Shown piece by piece: positions 63,887 through 64,000 of a stretch of 64,000 nt of DNA (position 1 is the first letter of the stretch; each line of letters starts with the position of its first letter). The notes beneath the pieces are model-generated. The model did not search any database, was not told the origin of the DNA, and worked only from the letters and a program-made list of their open reading frames with translations. A program made the position numbers and the translations under genes. Source of the DNA: Streptomyces sp. STR69. Lineage in GTDB: Bacteria > Actinomycetota > Actinomycetes > Streptomycetales > Streptomycetaceae. The DNA is taken from the NCBI RefSeq assembly GCF_024519455.1, contig NZ_JALJRY010000006.1, positions 87,715-151,714 of the forward strand, in the 5' to 3' direction.

Positions 63887-64000
63887 TCAGCTGCCCGCGG
63901 AGCCGTTGCCCGACAGGACCGGGATGTTGTCCAGGATGTGCGACAGGGGCTCGTCGCCCTTCGCCTGGGTGGAGTTCTCGGTGCACTGCTGGTTCTGCGG
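63887..64000 (-). CDS. rdl: Second rodlin, C-terminal part (runs off the window)
   Basis: The last 37 residues of a rodlin in the same orientation as the first; the 5' end lies beyond the window. The end reads [13 protein letters not shown]. Over 99 bases (63902-64000) the DNA matches the other rodlin (63266-63364) without a difference, and the proteins differ only at the last few residues (GSAGS versus GAVGS). The pair is a recent duplication or is kept alike by gene conversion. Confidence 0.93.
   Translation of the reverse strand, partial: PQNQQCTENSTQAKGDEPLSHILDNIPVLSGNGSAGS

Overview
The window looks like the core chromosome of a Streptomyces species. It is very GC-rich with strong third-position GC bias, GTG starts are frequent, and many genes overlap by GTGA or ATGA. 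It also carries Streptomyces signature genes: rodlins, three helix-turn-helix/DUF5753 modules with DUF397-type partners, and a fused RbsC-RbsB. From memory, and unverified, the set rodlin / citrate synthase / rbs genes / LacI cluster resembles the SCO2718-SCO2760 neighbourhood of S. coelicolor. I saw no tRNA, rRNA, CRISPR array, complete insertion sequence or prophage.

Layout. 1-11 kb: end of a GT39 membrane glycosyltransferase, then exported enzymes (a serine hydrolase, a phytase-esterase-like protein, an S28 tripeptidyl aminopeptidase, a lipoprotein and a NagZ-like GH3 enzyme) and a 1,240-aa fused ABC exporter whose leader folds over its own ribosome-binding site. 11-18 kb: an AroA-family enzyme, two GNAT acetyltransferases (one fused to MarR), an alpha/beta hydrolase, a sugar isomerase-like TIM barrel and small membrane or unknown proteins. 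17.7-22.2 kb: a LacI-regulated operon (Gfo/Idh/MocA oxidoreductase, DUF993 protein, TIM-barrel isomerase), probably for an unusual sugar or polyol. 22-25 kb: a DUF5753/DUF397 pair, two orphan small genes and an AraC regulator. 25.1-31.1 kb: a complete ribose locus, rbsR-rbsA-rbsCB-rbsK-rbsD, with a double LacI operator in front and a strong terminator behind.

31.3-37.3 kb is the most interesting accessory stretch. It holds an RsbW-like ATPase, a DUF5753/DUF397 pair, and a second DUF5753 operon with a DUF6879 gene. Facing that operon is a three-gene ribosomal-peptide cluster: an 85-aa precursor (tgmA), an ATP-grasp maturase (tgmB) and a PIMT-like methyltransferase (tgmC). This is the gene set that makes aspartimide-containing graspetides such as fuscimiditide. 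The shared intergenic region carries three TGCAAGT-type repeats, two of them inside the candidate tgm promoter.

37-48 kb: RecD2 helicase, citrate synthase, a two-hairpin C-rich-loop RNA that matches the actinobacterial 6C RNA, a copZ-copA copper-efflux pair with a CsoR-type operator lying over the end of a PrsW protease gene, a truncated antiporter remnant, an alcohol dehydrogenase, a GNAT and a small DNA-binding protein. 48-54 kb: a myo-inositol operon (iolC, Cgl0159-type aldolase, iolD, mmsA/iolA) in which iolB is reduced to a 116-codon remnant. 54-64 kb: an amino-acid permease, a hydrolase/ABC-ATPase fusion with its permease, a von Willebrand lipoprotein, a long-chain acyl-CoA ligase and two tandem rodlin genes, the second cut by the window end. 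Three copies of a dispersed Streptomyces repeat lie near 41.1, 48.0 and 55.6 kb.
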